A model generated the notes under the pieces. It made no database searches. It saw only the letters and a list, made by a program, of their open reading frames with translations, and had not been told where the DNA came from. A DNA stretch of 64,000 bases from Xanthomonas arboricola pv. juglandis (GTDB lineage: Bacteria > Pseudomonadota > Gammaproteobacteria > Xanthomonadales > Xanthomonadaceae), in contig NZ_JZEF01000004.1 of assembly GCF_001013475.1 (NCBI RefSeq), positions 248,001 through 312,000 of the forward strand. The letters run 5' to 3'. This document shows, one piece after another, positions 40,273 through 49,138 of this stretch (position 1 is its first letter; each line of letters begins with the position of its first letter). The translations under genes and the position numbers were made by a program.

Positions 40273-40320
40273 CATGCGTGTGCCGCGGTCGTGCGCGGCA
40301 TCACGCCAATGCGCTCACGC

Positions 40321-40581
40321 TCAGCGCGGCGGTTCGGGCGAGGCACTGAAGCGGCGCGCATAGCCACGTTCTTCGGTGATCCGGCTGATGTCGTCATCGG
40401 CCATTTCCGGGGCACCATACACCGCATAAGCCACGCTGCCATCGTCGCGCTCGCCGACCTGGTGCAGGCGGTAACGCGGCCGGCCCGCACCGGTGTTTTC
40501 GGGGTAGTGCATCGGTGGCGGGGTGTCATCCAGATCCATTTCACTGTTGTCGACCACTCCACCTACGAACAGGGCTCGCAT
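40321..40581 (-). CDS. Small conserved hypothetical protein
   Basis: An 86-residue hydrophilic protein with no signal peptide. It begins MRALFVGGVVDNSEMDLDD and has GRPRYRLHQVG and SVAYAVYG, which look like conserved strands. A GGAGAGACGC sequence upstream of the ATG at 40581 gives a usable ribosome site. I do not recognise the family; the short acidic motif after the first strand is its most distinctive element. Confidence 0.65.
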   Translation of the reverse strand: MRALFVGGVVDNSEMDLDDTPPPMHYPENTGAGRPRYRLHQVGERDDGSVAYAVYGAPEMADDDISRITEERGYARRFSASPEPPR

Positions 40582-40773
40582 CGCGTCTCTCCGGTATTGG
40601 TGTGATTCCAGCCTAGGCGGGCGGATGTTGCGTGCGCATCAATAGACCGTATAGACATTGGAAGGGCCGCCGTCTGCAGCTCACGCAATCGAATGCCCGC
40701 CCAAGCGGGCGCCAGGGCGGGCGGCAGGCAGCGCTCCCTTACAATGGCGGCCTGTTCCCGACCCGATGATCCG

Positions 40774-41841
40774 ATGGCTGGCCCGCACGATGCCCCGCTT
40801 CAAGCTCTGTTTCTGCCCTTCGCCCAGGGCGTGCTGCCCTGGCCCAGCGGCCCGGTGCTGTTCCTGCGCGCGCGCGACGGGTTCCCGCTGCGCGAGCATG
40901 CGGCTGCCGATGCGCTGACCTGCGAGCAGAGCTTTCGCCCCTTCGCCGAGGCGCTGGAGCGCAATGGCTGGAACGTGCGCGAAGAGAGCGAGATCGAGGC
41001 CAACAGTACCCGTTATGCCCTGGTGCTGGTGTTGCCGCCGCGGCAACGCGAGGAAGCGCGTGCCCTGTTCGCGCGCGCGGTGGCGCTGGCCGCCCCGGGC
41101 TGCCGCGTGGTGGCCTGCCAGTCCAACAACGAGGGCGCGCGCTCGGGCGAGGCGGATCTGCGTCAGCTCACCGGCCTGGCCGGCAGCCTGACCAAGCACC
41201 ATTGCCGCACCTACTGGAGCGCGCCGCTGCCTGCCGACACCGATGCGGCGCTGCAGGCGCGCTGGGCCGCGCTGGATGCGCCGCGCGCCATTCTGGACGG
41301 GCGCTTCGTCAGTCGCCCCGGTGTGTTCGCCTGGGACCGCATCGACCCTGCCTCGGCGCTGCTGGTCGAGCATCTGCCGAGTACGCTGGCCGGGCATGGC
41401 GCCGATCTGGGCGCGGGCTTCGGTTATCTATCGGCCGAGGTGCTGGCGCGTTGCCCCAAGGTCACCGGGCTGGATCTGTACGAGGCCGAGGCGCGCGCGC
41501 TGACCCTGGCGCGGCGCAACCTGCAGGCCATCGCGCATCCGGCGCAGCTGCAGTACCACTGGCGCGACGTCACCGCCGGCCTGGGGGCGCAGTACGATTT
41601 CATCGTCAGCAACCCGCCGTTCCACACGCCTTCGCGTGCCGATCGCCCGGATATCGGCCAGCGCTTCATCGCCGTGGCCGCGCAGGCCCTGCGCCCGGGT
41701 GGTCAGCTGCTGCTGGTCGCCAACCGGCATCTGCCCTACGAGTACGTGCTCAACGAAAGCTTCGGGCAGGTGCGCGTGGCCGCCGAACGCGACGGTTTCA
41801 AGCTGATTTCCGCCGTGCGCGGCCGCGGAGCGCGCGCATGA
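40774..41841 (+). CDS. Class I SAM-dependent methyltransferase (RsmC/RlmG-like)
   Basis: A 355-residue two-domain methyltransferase of the ribosomal small-subunit type. The N-terminal half is a degenerate non-catalytic methyltransferase fold. The C-terminal half has the SAM loop DLGAGFGYLSAEVL and the catalytic NPPF motif in FIVSNPPFHTPSR, used for exocyclic amine methylation of guanine in rRNA. The ATG at 40774 was chosen; one at 40744 is in frame. Its stop overlaps the pseudouridine synthase start by 4 bases (ATGA), so the pair modifies 16S rRNA together. Confidence 0.9.
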   Translation: MAGPHDAPLQALFLPFAQGVLPWPSGPVLFLRARDGFPLREHAAADALTCEQSFRPFAEALERNGWNVREESEIEANSTRYALVLVLPPRQREEARALFARAVALAAPGCRVVACQSNNEGARSGEADLRQLTGLAGSLTKHHCRTYWSAPLPADTDAALQARWAALDAPRAILDGRFVSRPGVFAWDRIDPASALLVEHLPSTLAGHGADLGAGFGYLSAEVLARCPKVTGLDLYEAEARALTLARRNLQAIAHPAQLQYHWRDVTAGLGAQYDFIVSNPPFHTPSRADRPDIGQRFIAVAAQALRPGGQLLLVANRHLPYEYVLNESFGQVRVAAERDGFKLISAVRGRGARA

Positions 41842-42551
41842 AGCTGGTCAAGCACATCGCCAACCTCGGCTACGGCAGCCGCAAGCAGGTGACCCAGCTA
41901 TTTCGCCAGGGCGCGGTCACCGACGCCGCCGGCGAGGTGCTGTATGCCGACGACCAGGTGGAGCACGATGCGATCCGTATCGATGGCGAACCGCTGGATC
42001 CGCCGGCGGGTTTCAGCCTGTTGCTGCACAAGCCCGGCGGCTACACCTGCTCGACCAAGGACACCGGCCGGCTGATCTACGAACTGCTGCCGCCACGCTT
42101 CCGTTCGCGCGCGCCGGTGCTGGCGCCAGTGGGGCGGCTGGATCGCGAGACCAGCGGCATGTTGCTGATGACCGACGACGGCGCGCTGCTGCACCGGATC
42201 ATTTCGCCCAAGTCGGCGCTGGACAAGGTTTACGACGTCACCCTGGCCGAGGACCTGCGCGGCGACGAGGCGGCGCTGTTTGCCAGCGGCACGCTGTTGC
42301 TGGAAGGCGAAACCAAGCCGCTGCTGCCGGCCGAACTGGAAGTGCTCGGCCCACGCGAGGCACGCCTGACCCTGCACGAAGGCCGCTACCACCAGGTGCG
42401 GCGCATGTTCGCCGCCGCCGGCAATCACGTGGTGGCCTTGCACCGCAGCCGCATCGGTGGCTTGGCGCTGGACGGTCTGCCGTCCGGGCAATGGCGCGCG
42501 CTGGGGGCAGGGGATCTTGCGGTGTTGTTCGGCCGCAGCGAGCAGGCCTGA
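41838..42551 (+). CDS. rsuA: 16S rRNA pseudouridine synthase (RsuA-like)
   Basis: A 237-residue enzyme that isomerises uridine to pseudouridine in 16S rRNA. An S4 RNA-binding domain forms residues 1-50 (KHIANLGYGSRKQVTQLFRQGAV). The catalytic Asp102 is in the GRLDRETSGMLLMTDDG motif, and YHQVRRMFAAAGNHVVALHR closes the active site. It overlaps the upstream methyltransferase gene by 4 bases. Length and motifs suit RsuA rather than the larger RluB. Confidence 0.93.
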   Translation: MKLVKHIANLGYGSRKQVTQLFRQGAVTDAAGEVLYADDQVEHDAIRIDGEPLDPPAGFSLLLHKPGGYTCSTKDTGRLIYELLPPRFRSRAPVLAPVGRLDRETSGMLLMTDDGALLHRIISPKSALDKVYDVTLAEDLRGDEAALFASGTLLLEGETKPLLPAELEVLGPREARLTLHEGRYHQVRRMFAAAGNHVVALHRSRIGGLALDGLPSGQWRALGAGDLAVLFGRSEQA

Positions 42552-42627
42552 GCCACGCCGCTACTGCTTGCGCCTGCGGCGCTCCGGGCCTGCGCGGTCT
42601 GCTGCAGGCCGCCTGCGCGGCAATGCC

Positions 42628-43434
42628 TCAGACGTACTGCATCTTGCGCGACATGCCGCCATCGACGATGAAGTCCTGCCCGGTCACAAAGCCGGACAGC
42701 TGCGGCGACAGCAGATAGACCGCCAGTTGCGCGATGTCTTCCGGCGTACCGACCCGTCCGGCCGGATGCTGGGCATGGTCGCGCCGCGACAGCTTGGGCG
42801 TACGCCGGCGCGCCGGTGCGCGCCAGGCGTCGGTGCTGATCCAGCCCGGGCTGATGCTGTTGACGCGCACCTGCGGGCCTTCGCTCAGCGCCAAGGCGTG
42901 GGTGAAGGCCACCAGCCCGCCCTTGGCGGCGGCATAGGCTTCGCTATGCGGCTCGGATTGCCAGGCGCGGGTGGAGGCGATGTTGACGATCGCACCGCCG
43001 CCCTGGGCCTGCGCCAATGCGGGCAAGGCCTGCTTGCTGCACAGGAAGGCGCCATGCAGGCTGGCCAGCCTGCGATTCCACTCGTCCCATTCCAGTTGCG
43101 GCAATGGCGGCACATGCGGATCGGCCACACCGGCGTTGTTGACCAGGCCATCGAGTCGCCCGAAGCGGGTGAGCGCGGTGGCGATCAGGCGCGCTGCCTG
43201 GGCCGGGCGCGCGGCATCGCACCGCACGAAGGCACTGCGTCGCGGCAATGCCCACTCCTGCAGGCAGGCCTTGCCGGCATCGGCATCCAGGTCGCCGATC
43301 ACCACGCTGCCGCCGGCGCCCAGCACCGCCTGGGCAATGCCACGGCCGATGCCTTGGGCGCCGCCGGTGACCACCACCACGCGGTCCTGCAACGGGGAGG
43401 GATTCCATGCGGAGACGGCGGGGGTCAGGGGCAT
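42628..43434 (-). CDS. Short-chain dehydrogenase/reductase
   Basis: A 268-residue SDR oxidoreductase. The cofactor loop TGGAQGIGRG and the NNAG motif are present, and the active site has Ser in NIAST and the YXXXK pair in YAAAKGG. The ending GFVTGQDFIVDGGMSRKMQYV is typical. DLDADAG after the second strand suggests NAD(H) preference. The ATG at 43434 (MPLTPAVS) was chosen over one 21 codons upstream, which lacks homology-like sequence. The substrate is unknown. It is convergent with rsuA. Confidence 0.9.
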   Translation of the reverse strand: MPLTPAVSAWNPSPLQDRVVVVTGGAQGIGRGIAQAVLGAGGSVVIGDLDADAGKACLQEWALPRRSAFVRCDAARPAQAARLIATALTRFGRLDGLVNNAGVADPHVPPLPQLEWDEWNRRLASLHGAFLCSKQALPALAQAQGGGAIVNIASTRAWQSEPHSEAYAAAKGGLVAFTHALALSEGPQVRVNSISPGWISTDAWRAPARRRTPKLSRRDHAQHPAGRVGTPEDIAQLAVYLLSPQLSGFVTGQDFIVDGGMSRKMQYV

Positions 43435-43620
43435 CGGGCGCACCAGGGGAGTGAGGTCGCGCGCACTGTAACGCGGGCGCCGTGGTGGCCGTAGCAACGC
43501 GATCGCCGCGCGCGAGGCATGCAGATTGGTGGCTTGCCCGCCGTTATCGCGTCATGCCGCGCCGCTGCGCGCCGGCATGGCTGCGCGTTTCAACATGCGC
43601 AACCGCACGCGATGCGGCGG

Positions 43621-44181
43621 TCAGTGCTGCGATGCGCTCAACAACCGTTCCCAGCCGTCCTGGCCCAGGCGTTCCAGCGTCTGGATATTGCGTTCGACAA
43701 TCACGTCCGGGTCCGGAAACGCGGCCACCGCACGCTCCACGCTGTCTTCGCGCAGCAGGTGCAGGGTGGGGTAGGGCGAGCGGTTGGTGAAGTTGGCCAC
43801 GTCATCCACCGCCGCGCCTGCGAACTGATAGTCCGGATGGAAGCTGGCCACCTGCAACACGCCACCCAGATCCAGCGCTTCCACCGCCGCATCGGCGTTG
43901 TCGAGGAAGTCGTTGTAGTCCAGGAAATCGGTGAGCACGTCCGGATGCACGATCAAGGTGGTGTCGATCTGCTCGGCCGGCGTGTCGCGCAGCAACACCA
44001 GTTCCTCGGCCAGTTGTTCGAGCAGCGCTTCGGGCGTGCTGGCATCGCTGAGCACCAGCCGCACCTGCTCCTTGACGTAGACCGCCTTGGCAAACGGGCA
44101 CAGATTCAGGCCGATCACCGCGCGCTCGATCCACTGGCGGGTGGCGGTCAACGGGTCGAGCGTGGCAGGCGTGGTCGTCAT
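43621..44181 (-). CDS. DUF1415 domain-containing protein
   Basis: A 186-residue cytoplasmic protein matching DUF1415 along its length: TRQWIERAVIGLNLCPFAKAVY near the front, DTTLIVHPDVLTDFLDYNDFLD in the middle and FTNRSPYPTLHLLREDSVERAV at the end. A conserved Cys in LNLCPFA is the most striking residue. No function is known to me. It lies between an SDR gene and a hydrolase on the same strand, with spacers of about 190 and 135 bases. Confidence 0.9.
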   Translation of the reverse strand: MTTTPATLDPLTATRQWIERAVIGLNLCPFAKAVYVKEQVRLVLSDASTPEALLEQLAEELVLLRDTPAEQIDTTLIVHPDVLTDFLDYNDFLDNADAAVEALDLGGVLQVASFHPDYQFAGAAVDDVANFTNRSPYPTLHLLREDSVERAVAAFPDPDVIVERNIQTLERLGQDGWERLLSASQH

Positions 44182-44316
44182 CGTGGCGGCGGCGTGATGG
44201 TGGGCCAGTGTATGCGATCGCTGCCGGCGCGGCCGCCTGTGCCGGTGTGGTGCAGCGCGGGGCCGGCGCTTGGCGGAACGCAGGAAAAACTGCAGCAGTT
44301 GCAGCGCTGACGCGGC

Positions 44317-45153
44317 CTAGGTGGCATCCGCATGCGTGTTTGCGCCGACATGCGCGCGCAGAAACGCAATCGATGCCTGCGCAACTTTATCGGCGTGCGG
44401 GGTCTTGTGCGGCGAGCCGATCGCATGCGCGCCGGTGTCGAAGGCCATCGCGCAGGTGTGCTCCGCCGCGCTGCCGAGCGCAGCGAACATCGCCAGCATC
44501 GCCTGCACCGAGGCGGTTGGATCCTCCTCGCCGTTGGCAGCGCGGTAATAGCCCAGAAACACCGGGCATTGCACGCGTGGCCACGGTGGATCGGCGGCAA
44601 CCGCGTCGAACAGGCTGCGCAGCGCGCGGAATCCATCCGGGTGGATGGTGCTGGACCAGAACGCCAGCGACGCGGCGGTGCGCGGGCGCGGGTCGGTCAA
44701 GGGCGTCTGCGCGGCGCAGACCTGATCCAGCAGCGCCGGGTCGGCCGGCCGGATGCCCGGTGACCAGGCGACCACTGCAGCCACTGCGTCGGGGCGCTGC
44801 GCCGCAAGCCACAAGCCCAGCGTGGCACCCATGGACGAGCCGACGATCGCCACGCGTGCGCCCATGTGCTGTGCCTGCGCCAGTGCATCCAGGGCCGAGG
44901 CCTGCAACGCCGCCGGCGTCAGCCCCTGCATCGCATCGGCGGCGCTGCGGCCATGCCCGGGCCAACGGTGCACGTACAGGTTGGCAGCCAGCGCATCGGC
45001 GATCTGCTCGGGCAGTTCGCCGGCTTCTCCCGGGCTGGCAGTGAACCCGTGCAGGTACAGCAGCGCCAGCGGCGTGCGCGTCTGCGCGGCGGTGTGCCAG
45101 TGCCGGCGTGCCGCGTTGCCCGGTTTCAGGTCAGCCGGTTGCATGGGGGGCAT
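44317..45153 (-). CDS. Alpha/beta hydrolase (carboxylesterase-like)
   Basis: A 278-residue alpha/beta hydrolase. The oxyanion region is LLYLHGFTASPGE, the nucleophile elbow is VGSSMGATL with the Ser, and the catalytic His is probably in GAHAIGSPHK near the end. It resembles esterases and monoglyceride lipases. The start at 45153 overlaps the 3' end of the membrane hybrid kinase by 23 bases, so it is probably translated from the same message. A second in-frame ATG four codons on still overlaps. Confidence 0.87.
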   Translation of the reverse strand: MPPMQPADLKPGNAARRHWHTAAQTRTPLALLYLHGFTASPGEAGELPEQIADALAANLYVHRWPGHGRSAADAMQGLTPAALQASALDALAQAQHMGARVAIVGSSMGATLGLWLAAQRPDAVAAVVAWSPGIRPADPALLDQVCAAQTPLTDPRPRTAASLAFWSSTIHPDGFRALRSLFDAVAADPPWPRVQCPVFLGYYRAANGEEDPTASVQAMLAMFAALGSAAEHTCAMAFDTGAHAIGSPHKTPHADKVAQASIAFLRAHVGANTHADAT

Positions 45154-46870
45154 GCGTGGCGAGGATGGCCAGCAATTGGTGCGCGTTGATCGGTTTGGAC
45201 AGATAGCCGGCCACGCCGGCCGCGGTGGCCTCGCGCATCGAATCGGTGCGGGTGTCGGCGGTCAGCACGATGATCGGCGGCAGCGCGGCGATCGCCGCGC
45301 GCGCCTCACCCAGCGCGTCCCAGCCCGAGGTGCCGGGCATGTGCAGGTCGAGGAACACCAGGTCCGGCGCCGCCTCGCGGATGCGCTGCACCGCGTTGCT
45401 GCCATCGCTGTGAAAGCTTACCCGGTGCCCGGCGCGGGTGAGCAGATTGCCGATCACCAGCCGATTGGTGTCCATGTCCTCGAACACCAGGCAATGCAGC
45501 TGCGGCACCGTCGCGGCATGCTGTTGCAGGGCCTCGCGCAGCGCCGGCGGGCGGCAGCTTTGCGCCGCGGCGGCGGCCAGTGCGAAGGTCCAGCGAAACA
45601 CGCTGCCGCCGCCGGGGTTGTCGCGCACGCTCAGGCTGCCGCCCATCGCCTCGGACACCGACAGCGCAATGAACAGGCCCAGCCCGACCCCGCCCTCGGC
45701 GCGGCTGAAACCGGTGCTGAGCTGGGTGAAGGGCGTGAAGATATAGGCCTTCTGGGCGTCGGGGATGCCGATGCCGGTGTCGGTCACGGTCACCGCGATC
45801 GCCCAGCGCTGCTGCACCTGCGTGGCGGCGATCAGAACGTCGACCGCGCCACCGGCCGGGGTGAACTTGATCGCATTGATGACCAGGTTGGTGATGACCT
45901 GTTCGATGCGCCCCTCGTCGCCGATGAGGTCAGGCGTCTGCGCGGCATCGCTGCGCAGTGCCAGCGCCACGCCCTTGGTCGACGCTGCACTCGCGCACAC
46001 CGCTTTGACCGTGGCCAGCACGTCGAGCAGGCTCAGCGGCTTGCTGTGCAGCTGCAGCCGGCCACCGTCGATGCTGGCCACGTCGATCACTTCGTTCACC
46101 CGATGCCGCAGCGCGATCGCATTGACCGTCACCGCCTGCATCAGTTCGCGCTGTTGCGCCGACAAGGTGTCGCTGTCGATCAGCTGCGCGCAGTTGATGA
46201 CCGCGTTCAACGGCGTGCGCAGTTCGTGGTTCATGGTGCTGATGAAGCGGCTCTGCGCGTCGCGCGAGGCCAGCGCCTGCAGGGCGATCTCCTGCATCGC
46301 ACTGACGATGCGCGCCACCAGCAGCGGCAGCACCACGCTCAGCGCCACCGCATACACGAAGTAGGCCGGCCGCGACAGCCAATAGCCGGCCGGCGCGGTC
46401 AACAGCATCAGCACGAAGGTGCTGAGCAGCACCGGCAGCGTCGCCTTCTGCCCATAGCGTGCCACCGCGGCGATGGTGATGAAGGGCAGGAAGGCATTCA
46501 GCGACATCAGCAGGATGAAGGCCAGATAGGTCTGGATGCCGATGAACAGCAGGTTCATCGCAAACCCGATCGCGTCCAGCCACTCGCCCGGCGGGATGAT
46601 CCTGCGTCGCACCAGCACCATCCAGATCACCGCCACCATCCACAGCGTCGCCGCGGTGGGGAAGACCGCCTGTGCATCCCTGACCAGCACCGGCTGCGGC
46701 CCGTACAGCCAGCCGAAGCACCACAGCGCCACGATGGTCTGCACGATCACCCGGCCGACGCAGGCGCGATATTCCAGGAACGATTCGAACAGCCGCACCA
46801 GCCTGTCGTTGCGAAGCTGCCGGGCGGCCAGAATCAGGCCGGGCGCCGCGCGGTTGGATCCACTACGCAT
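45131..46870 (-). CDS. Membrane hybrid histidine kinase
   Basis: A 579-residue hybrid kinase. About six transmembrane helices occupy residues 30-185, with no large periplasmic loop, resembling RpfC/RpfH-type sensor inputs. HisKA has His215 in FISTMNHELRTPLNA; the HATPase has NLVINAIKFTP, DTGIGIPDAQ and GGVGLGLFIA. A C-terminal receiver domain has Asp508 in LVFLDLHMPGTSG. It has no HPt domain, but an HPt protein gene lies directly upstream and overlaps its start by 8 bases. The alpha/beta hydrolase overlaps its end. Confidence 0.93.
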   Translation of the reverse strand: MRSGSNRAAPGLILAARQLRNDRLVRLFESFLEYRACVGRVIVQTIVALWCFGWLYGPQPVLVRDAQAVFPTAATLWMVAVIWMVLVRRRIIPPGEWLDAIGFAMNLLFIGIQTYLAFILLMSLNAFLPFITIAAVARYGQKATLPVLLSTFVLMLLTAPAGYWLSRPAYFVYAVALSVVLPLLVARIVSAMQEIALQALASRDAQSRFISTMNHELRTPLNAVINCAQLIDSDTLSAQQRELMQAVTVNAIALRHRVNEVIDVASIDGGRLQLHSKPLSLLDVLATVKAVCASAASTKGVALALRSDAAQTPDLIGDEGRIEQVITNLVINAIKFTPAGGAVDVLIAATQVQQRWAIAVTVTDTGIGIPDAQKAYIFTPFTQLSTGFSRAEGGVGLGLFIALSVSEAMGGSLSVRDNPGGGSVFRWTFALAAAAAQSCRPPALREALQQHAATVPQLHCLVFEDMDTNRLVIGNLLTRAGHRVSFHSDGSNAVQRIREAAPDLVFLDLHMPGTSGWDALGEARAAIAALPPIIVLTADTRTDSMREATAAGVAGYLSKPINAHQLLAILATHAPHATG

Positions 46871-47327
46871 CGGGGGCGGTGTCGTCGTTGGGGAGGGTGC
46901 GCCGGTAATTCTTGACCAGCAGGCCGGCCGCGGTCGCAATTGCTGTGTAGCGCTGCGCAAGCGCGGACCCGGGTTCGCCGCCGTCGACATCGCCGCGCAA
47001 CTGGTCACAGGCGTTCAGCAGTTCGGCAGAGCCGGTCAGCGAGAGCGTGTTCTTGAGCGAATGGATCTGCTCCAGTGCCTGCGCTTGGGTGGTGCTGGCT
47101 TTGCCGAGCGTGCAGGTGGCAATGGCGCGCTGCACTTCCGCCGCAAACGCATCGGCAAACGCCGCGGCCGCCAGCGGGTCCAGCCCGGCCAGCGTGTGCA
47201 GCGTCGAGCCGGCTTCGATGCGTGGCTGTGCGTGCGTCACGGCGCACGCCGTCCCGGCAGCGGGCGGCGCCTGCGGCACCGTTGCCAGGTGCGCGCGTTG
47301 CAACAGGCTGGAGAGCAGGCCACGCAT
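46863..47327 (-). CDS. HPt-domain phosphotransfer protein
   Basis: A 154-residue protein with an HPt four-helix domain in its C-terminal two-thirds. The phospho-acceptor is His89 in EQIHSLKNTLSLTGSAEL, matching the HXLKXXXXXXG pattern of HPt domains. The N-terminal 50 residues are low complexity. The ATG at 47327 was chosen; upstream in-frame codons lack homology-like sequence. It is the first gene of a transcript with the hybrid kinase, so it would take phosphate from that kinase's receiver and pass it on to an unlinked regulator. Confidence 0.85.
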   Translation of the reverse strand: MRGLLSSLLQRAHLATVPQAPPAAGTACAVTHAQPRIEAGSTLHTLAGLDPLAAAAFADAFAAEVQRAIATCTLGKASTTQAQALEQIHSLKNTLSLTGSAELLNACDQLRGDVDGGEPGSALAQRYTAIATAAGLLVKNYRRTLPNDDTAPDA

Positions 47328-47460
47328 GCTTGCATCAGATCCGTAACGCGCCGGTGCGCGCGCGGCTGATGCCCGGGCAGCGGACGGCCGCCACGCCGCG
47401 CTGCACGGCCCGCCTGCACAGCGCGGCACGACAAGGCGCCGTGTCAGCCACAACGCGTGC

Positions 47461-47946
47461 TCAGTCGCGGAAGTTGTCGAACTGCAGCGGTAGCTCGAAA
47501 TCGGCCTTCTTCAGCAGCGCCATCGCATCCTGCAGATCGTCGCGCTTCTTGCCGCTCACGCGCAGCTTGTCGCCATTGATCTGCGCCTCGACCTTGAGCT
47601 TGGCTTCCTTCAGCTTGGCGACCAGCTGCTTGGCCTGCTTCTGCTCGATGCCCTGCTTGACGGTGACCTTCTGGCGCGCACCGGCCAGGTTGGTTTCCAT
47701 GTCGCCGAACTCCAGGCAACGCACGTCGATGCCGCGCGCCAGCAGGCGCGCGCGCAGGATGTCGGTCATCTGCTTGACCTGGAAATCGCTGGGCGCGGAC
47801 TGGTTGATCGCCTTGCCGTCTTCCAGCTCGAACCTGGCCTCGACCCCCTTGAAATCGAAGCGCGTATCCAGCTCGCGGTTGGCCTGATCCACCGCATTGG
47901 TCAGTTCGTGCTTGTCGACTTCGGACACCACGTCGAAGGAAGGCAT
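47461..47946 (-). CDS. YajQ-family cyclic di-GMP-binding protein
   Basis: A 161-residue protein of the YajQ family with two ferredoxin-like domains. AGGAG precedes the ATG at 47946. It shows the family start MPSFDVVSEVDKHELTNAVD, the middle FELEDGKAINQSAPSDFQVKQ and the end FELPLQFDNFRD. In X. campestris a YajQ protein has been reported as a cyclic di-GMP effector that interacts with a LysR-type regulator and affects virulence. The gene is a single unit, divergent from the EamA transporter. Confidence 0.95.
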   Translation of the reverse strand: MPSFDVVSEVDKHELTNAVDQANRELDTRFDFKGVEARFELEDGKAINQSAPSDFQVKQMTDILRARLLARGIDVRCLEFGDMETNLAGARQKVTVKQGIEQKQAKQLVAKLKEAKLKVEAQINGDKLRVSGKKRDDLQDAMALLKKADFELPLQFDNFRD

Positions 47947-48052
47947 GCAAAGCTCCTGCTGTCTGTAAACAGCCGCCATTCTAGGGCATCGCGTCGTCGT
48001 CCCTGTCGACACAGGGTTGCCAGTCTGCGCGCACGCGCAGCGATAATGGTCC

Positions 48053-48949
48053 ATGCCCACCACCCGCTCTCCGCTTCCCGCCATCGCCTGGATGGTGGCC
48101 GCCGTGGCCTGTTTCTCGCTGATGGACGCGGGAATGAAGCTGCTGTCGGCGCATTACCCGCCGCTGCAGGTCACCCTGCTGCGCGGCGCCGCCTCGCTGC
48201 CGTTCGTGCTGGTGTGGGTATTTGCCACCGCCGGCCCGCGCTCGATCGTGCCGGTGCGCTGGGGCCTGCACCTGCTGCGCGGGGTACTGGGCATGGTGAT
48301 GATCGGCTGCTTCGTCTACGGCCTGAAGCGCATGCCGCTGTCGACCGCCTACACGCTGTATTTCGTCGCCCCGCTGCTGGTGGCGGCACTGTCGGTGCCG
48401 TTGCTGGGCGAACGGGTCGGGCCACGCCGCTGGACGGCGATCGGCATCGGCCTGGTCGGGGTGATCGTGGTGTTGCGCCCGGGCGTGGACGGGCTGATCT
48501 CGCTGCCCGGGCTGATGGTGCTGCTGGCGGCCACTGCCTATGCCATCGCCGCCATCAGCGTGAGTCTGCTGACCCGCACCGACACCCCGCAGGCGATGGT
48601 GGTGTCGTTCCTGCTGTTCATGGCGGTCGGCGCCGGCCTGCTGGCCATTCCCGACTGGGTGCCGTTGCGGGGCGAGCACGCCTGGCTGATCGCCGACATG
48701 GGCCTGGCCGGCGCACTGGGGCAGATTGCGCTGACCCAGGCCTTTTTGCGCGGCGAGGCCTCGATGATCGCGCCGCTGGAATACACCGGCCTGGTCTGGG
48801 TGATCGGCTTGGACTGGCTGCTGTGGCAGACCCTGCCCGACAGCTGGACCTGGACCGGCGCCGGCATCATCGTCGCCAGCGGGCTGTATCTGCTGCGCCG
48901 GGAGCGGATTCGGAAGGCGGATCGGCCGATGTCGTTGGATAAGCCGTGA
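48053..48949 (+). CDS. EamA/DMT-family transporter
   Basis: A 298-residue inner-membrane protein with ten predicted helices in two EamA repeats. The first begins PAIAWMVAAVACFSLMDAGMKLL and the second LPGLMVLLAATAYAIAAISVSLL. The conserved Pro-rich segment LSTAYTLYFVAPLLVAALSVPLLGERVG ends repeat 1. The tail is short and basic (RRERIRKADRP). DMT transporters export metabolites or drugs; the cargo is unknown. A G-rich repeat array begins at the stop codon. Confidence 0.9.
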   Translation: MPTTRSPLPAIAWMVAAVACFSLMDAGMKLLSAHYPPLQVTLLRGAASLPFVLVWVFATAGPRSIVPVRWGLHLLRGVLGMVMIGCFVYGLKRMPLSTAYTLYFVAPLLVAALSVPLLGERVGPRRWTAIGIGLVGVIVVLRPGVDGLISLPGLMVLLAATAYAIAAISVSLLTRTDTPQAMVVSFLLFMAVGAGLLAIPDWVPLRGEHAWLIADMGLAGALGQIALTQAFLRGEASMIAPLEYTGLVWVIGLDWLLWQTLPDSWTWTGAGIIVASGLYLLRRERIRKADRPMSLDKP

Positions 48950-48981
48950 TTGGGGATTCGGGATTCGGGATTGGGGATTCG
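48950..48981. repeat. Heptamer array (GGGATTC), G-rich on the coding strand
   Basis: Four to five G-runs at seven-base spacing start right after the EamA stop codon. With the opposite array at 49013 they form the arms of a large hairpin. Confidence 0.88.
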
Positions 48982-49012
48982 CCAGAGCAACGGCAAGGCG
49001 CTCTGGCTTTTG

Positions 49013-49063
49013 CGAATCCCGAATCTCCAATCCCCAATCCCCAATCCCCAATCCCCAATCCCT
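49013..49063. repeat. Heptamer array (AATCCCC), C-rich on the plus strand
   Basis: Six to seven units of AATCCCC or a variant in tandem, the longest array in the window, ending about 75 bases before metN. Confidence 0.9.
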
Positions 49064-49138
49064 AACTTAGAACTCATTGGAATATCGTCCGCAAACATTG
49101 ACTGGTAGGCTTCACGGCCCCCCAATCGGCCACGCGCG

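Noticed and set aside
45131..46870. RpfC or RpfH identity for the membrane hybrid kinase
   Set aside because: The domain order is similar, but the sequence of the input helices differs from what I recall of RpfC, and rpfF and rpfG are not neighbours.
44753..46915. A 720-residue open frame on the plus strand
   Set aside because: It is antisense to the membrane hybrid kinase, whose motifs are intact on the other strand.
49064..49138. SAM riboswitch ahead of metN
   Set aside because: The short leader does not show the stem arrangement of a SAM-I type element, and most of the gap is heptamer repeat.
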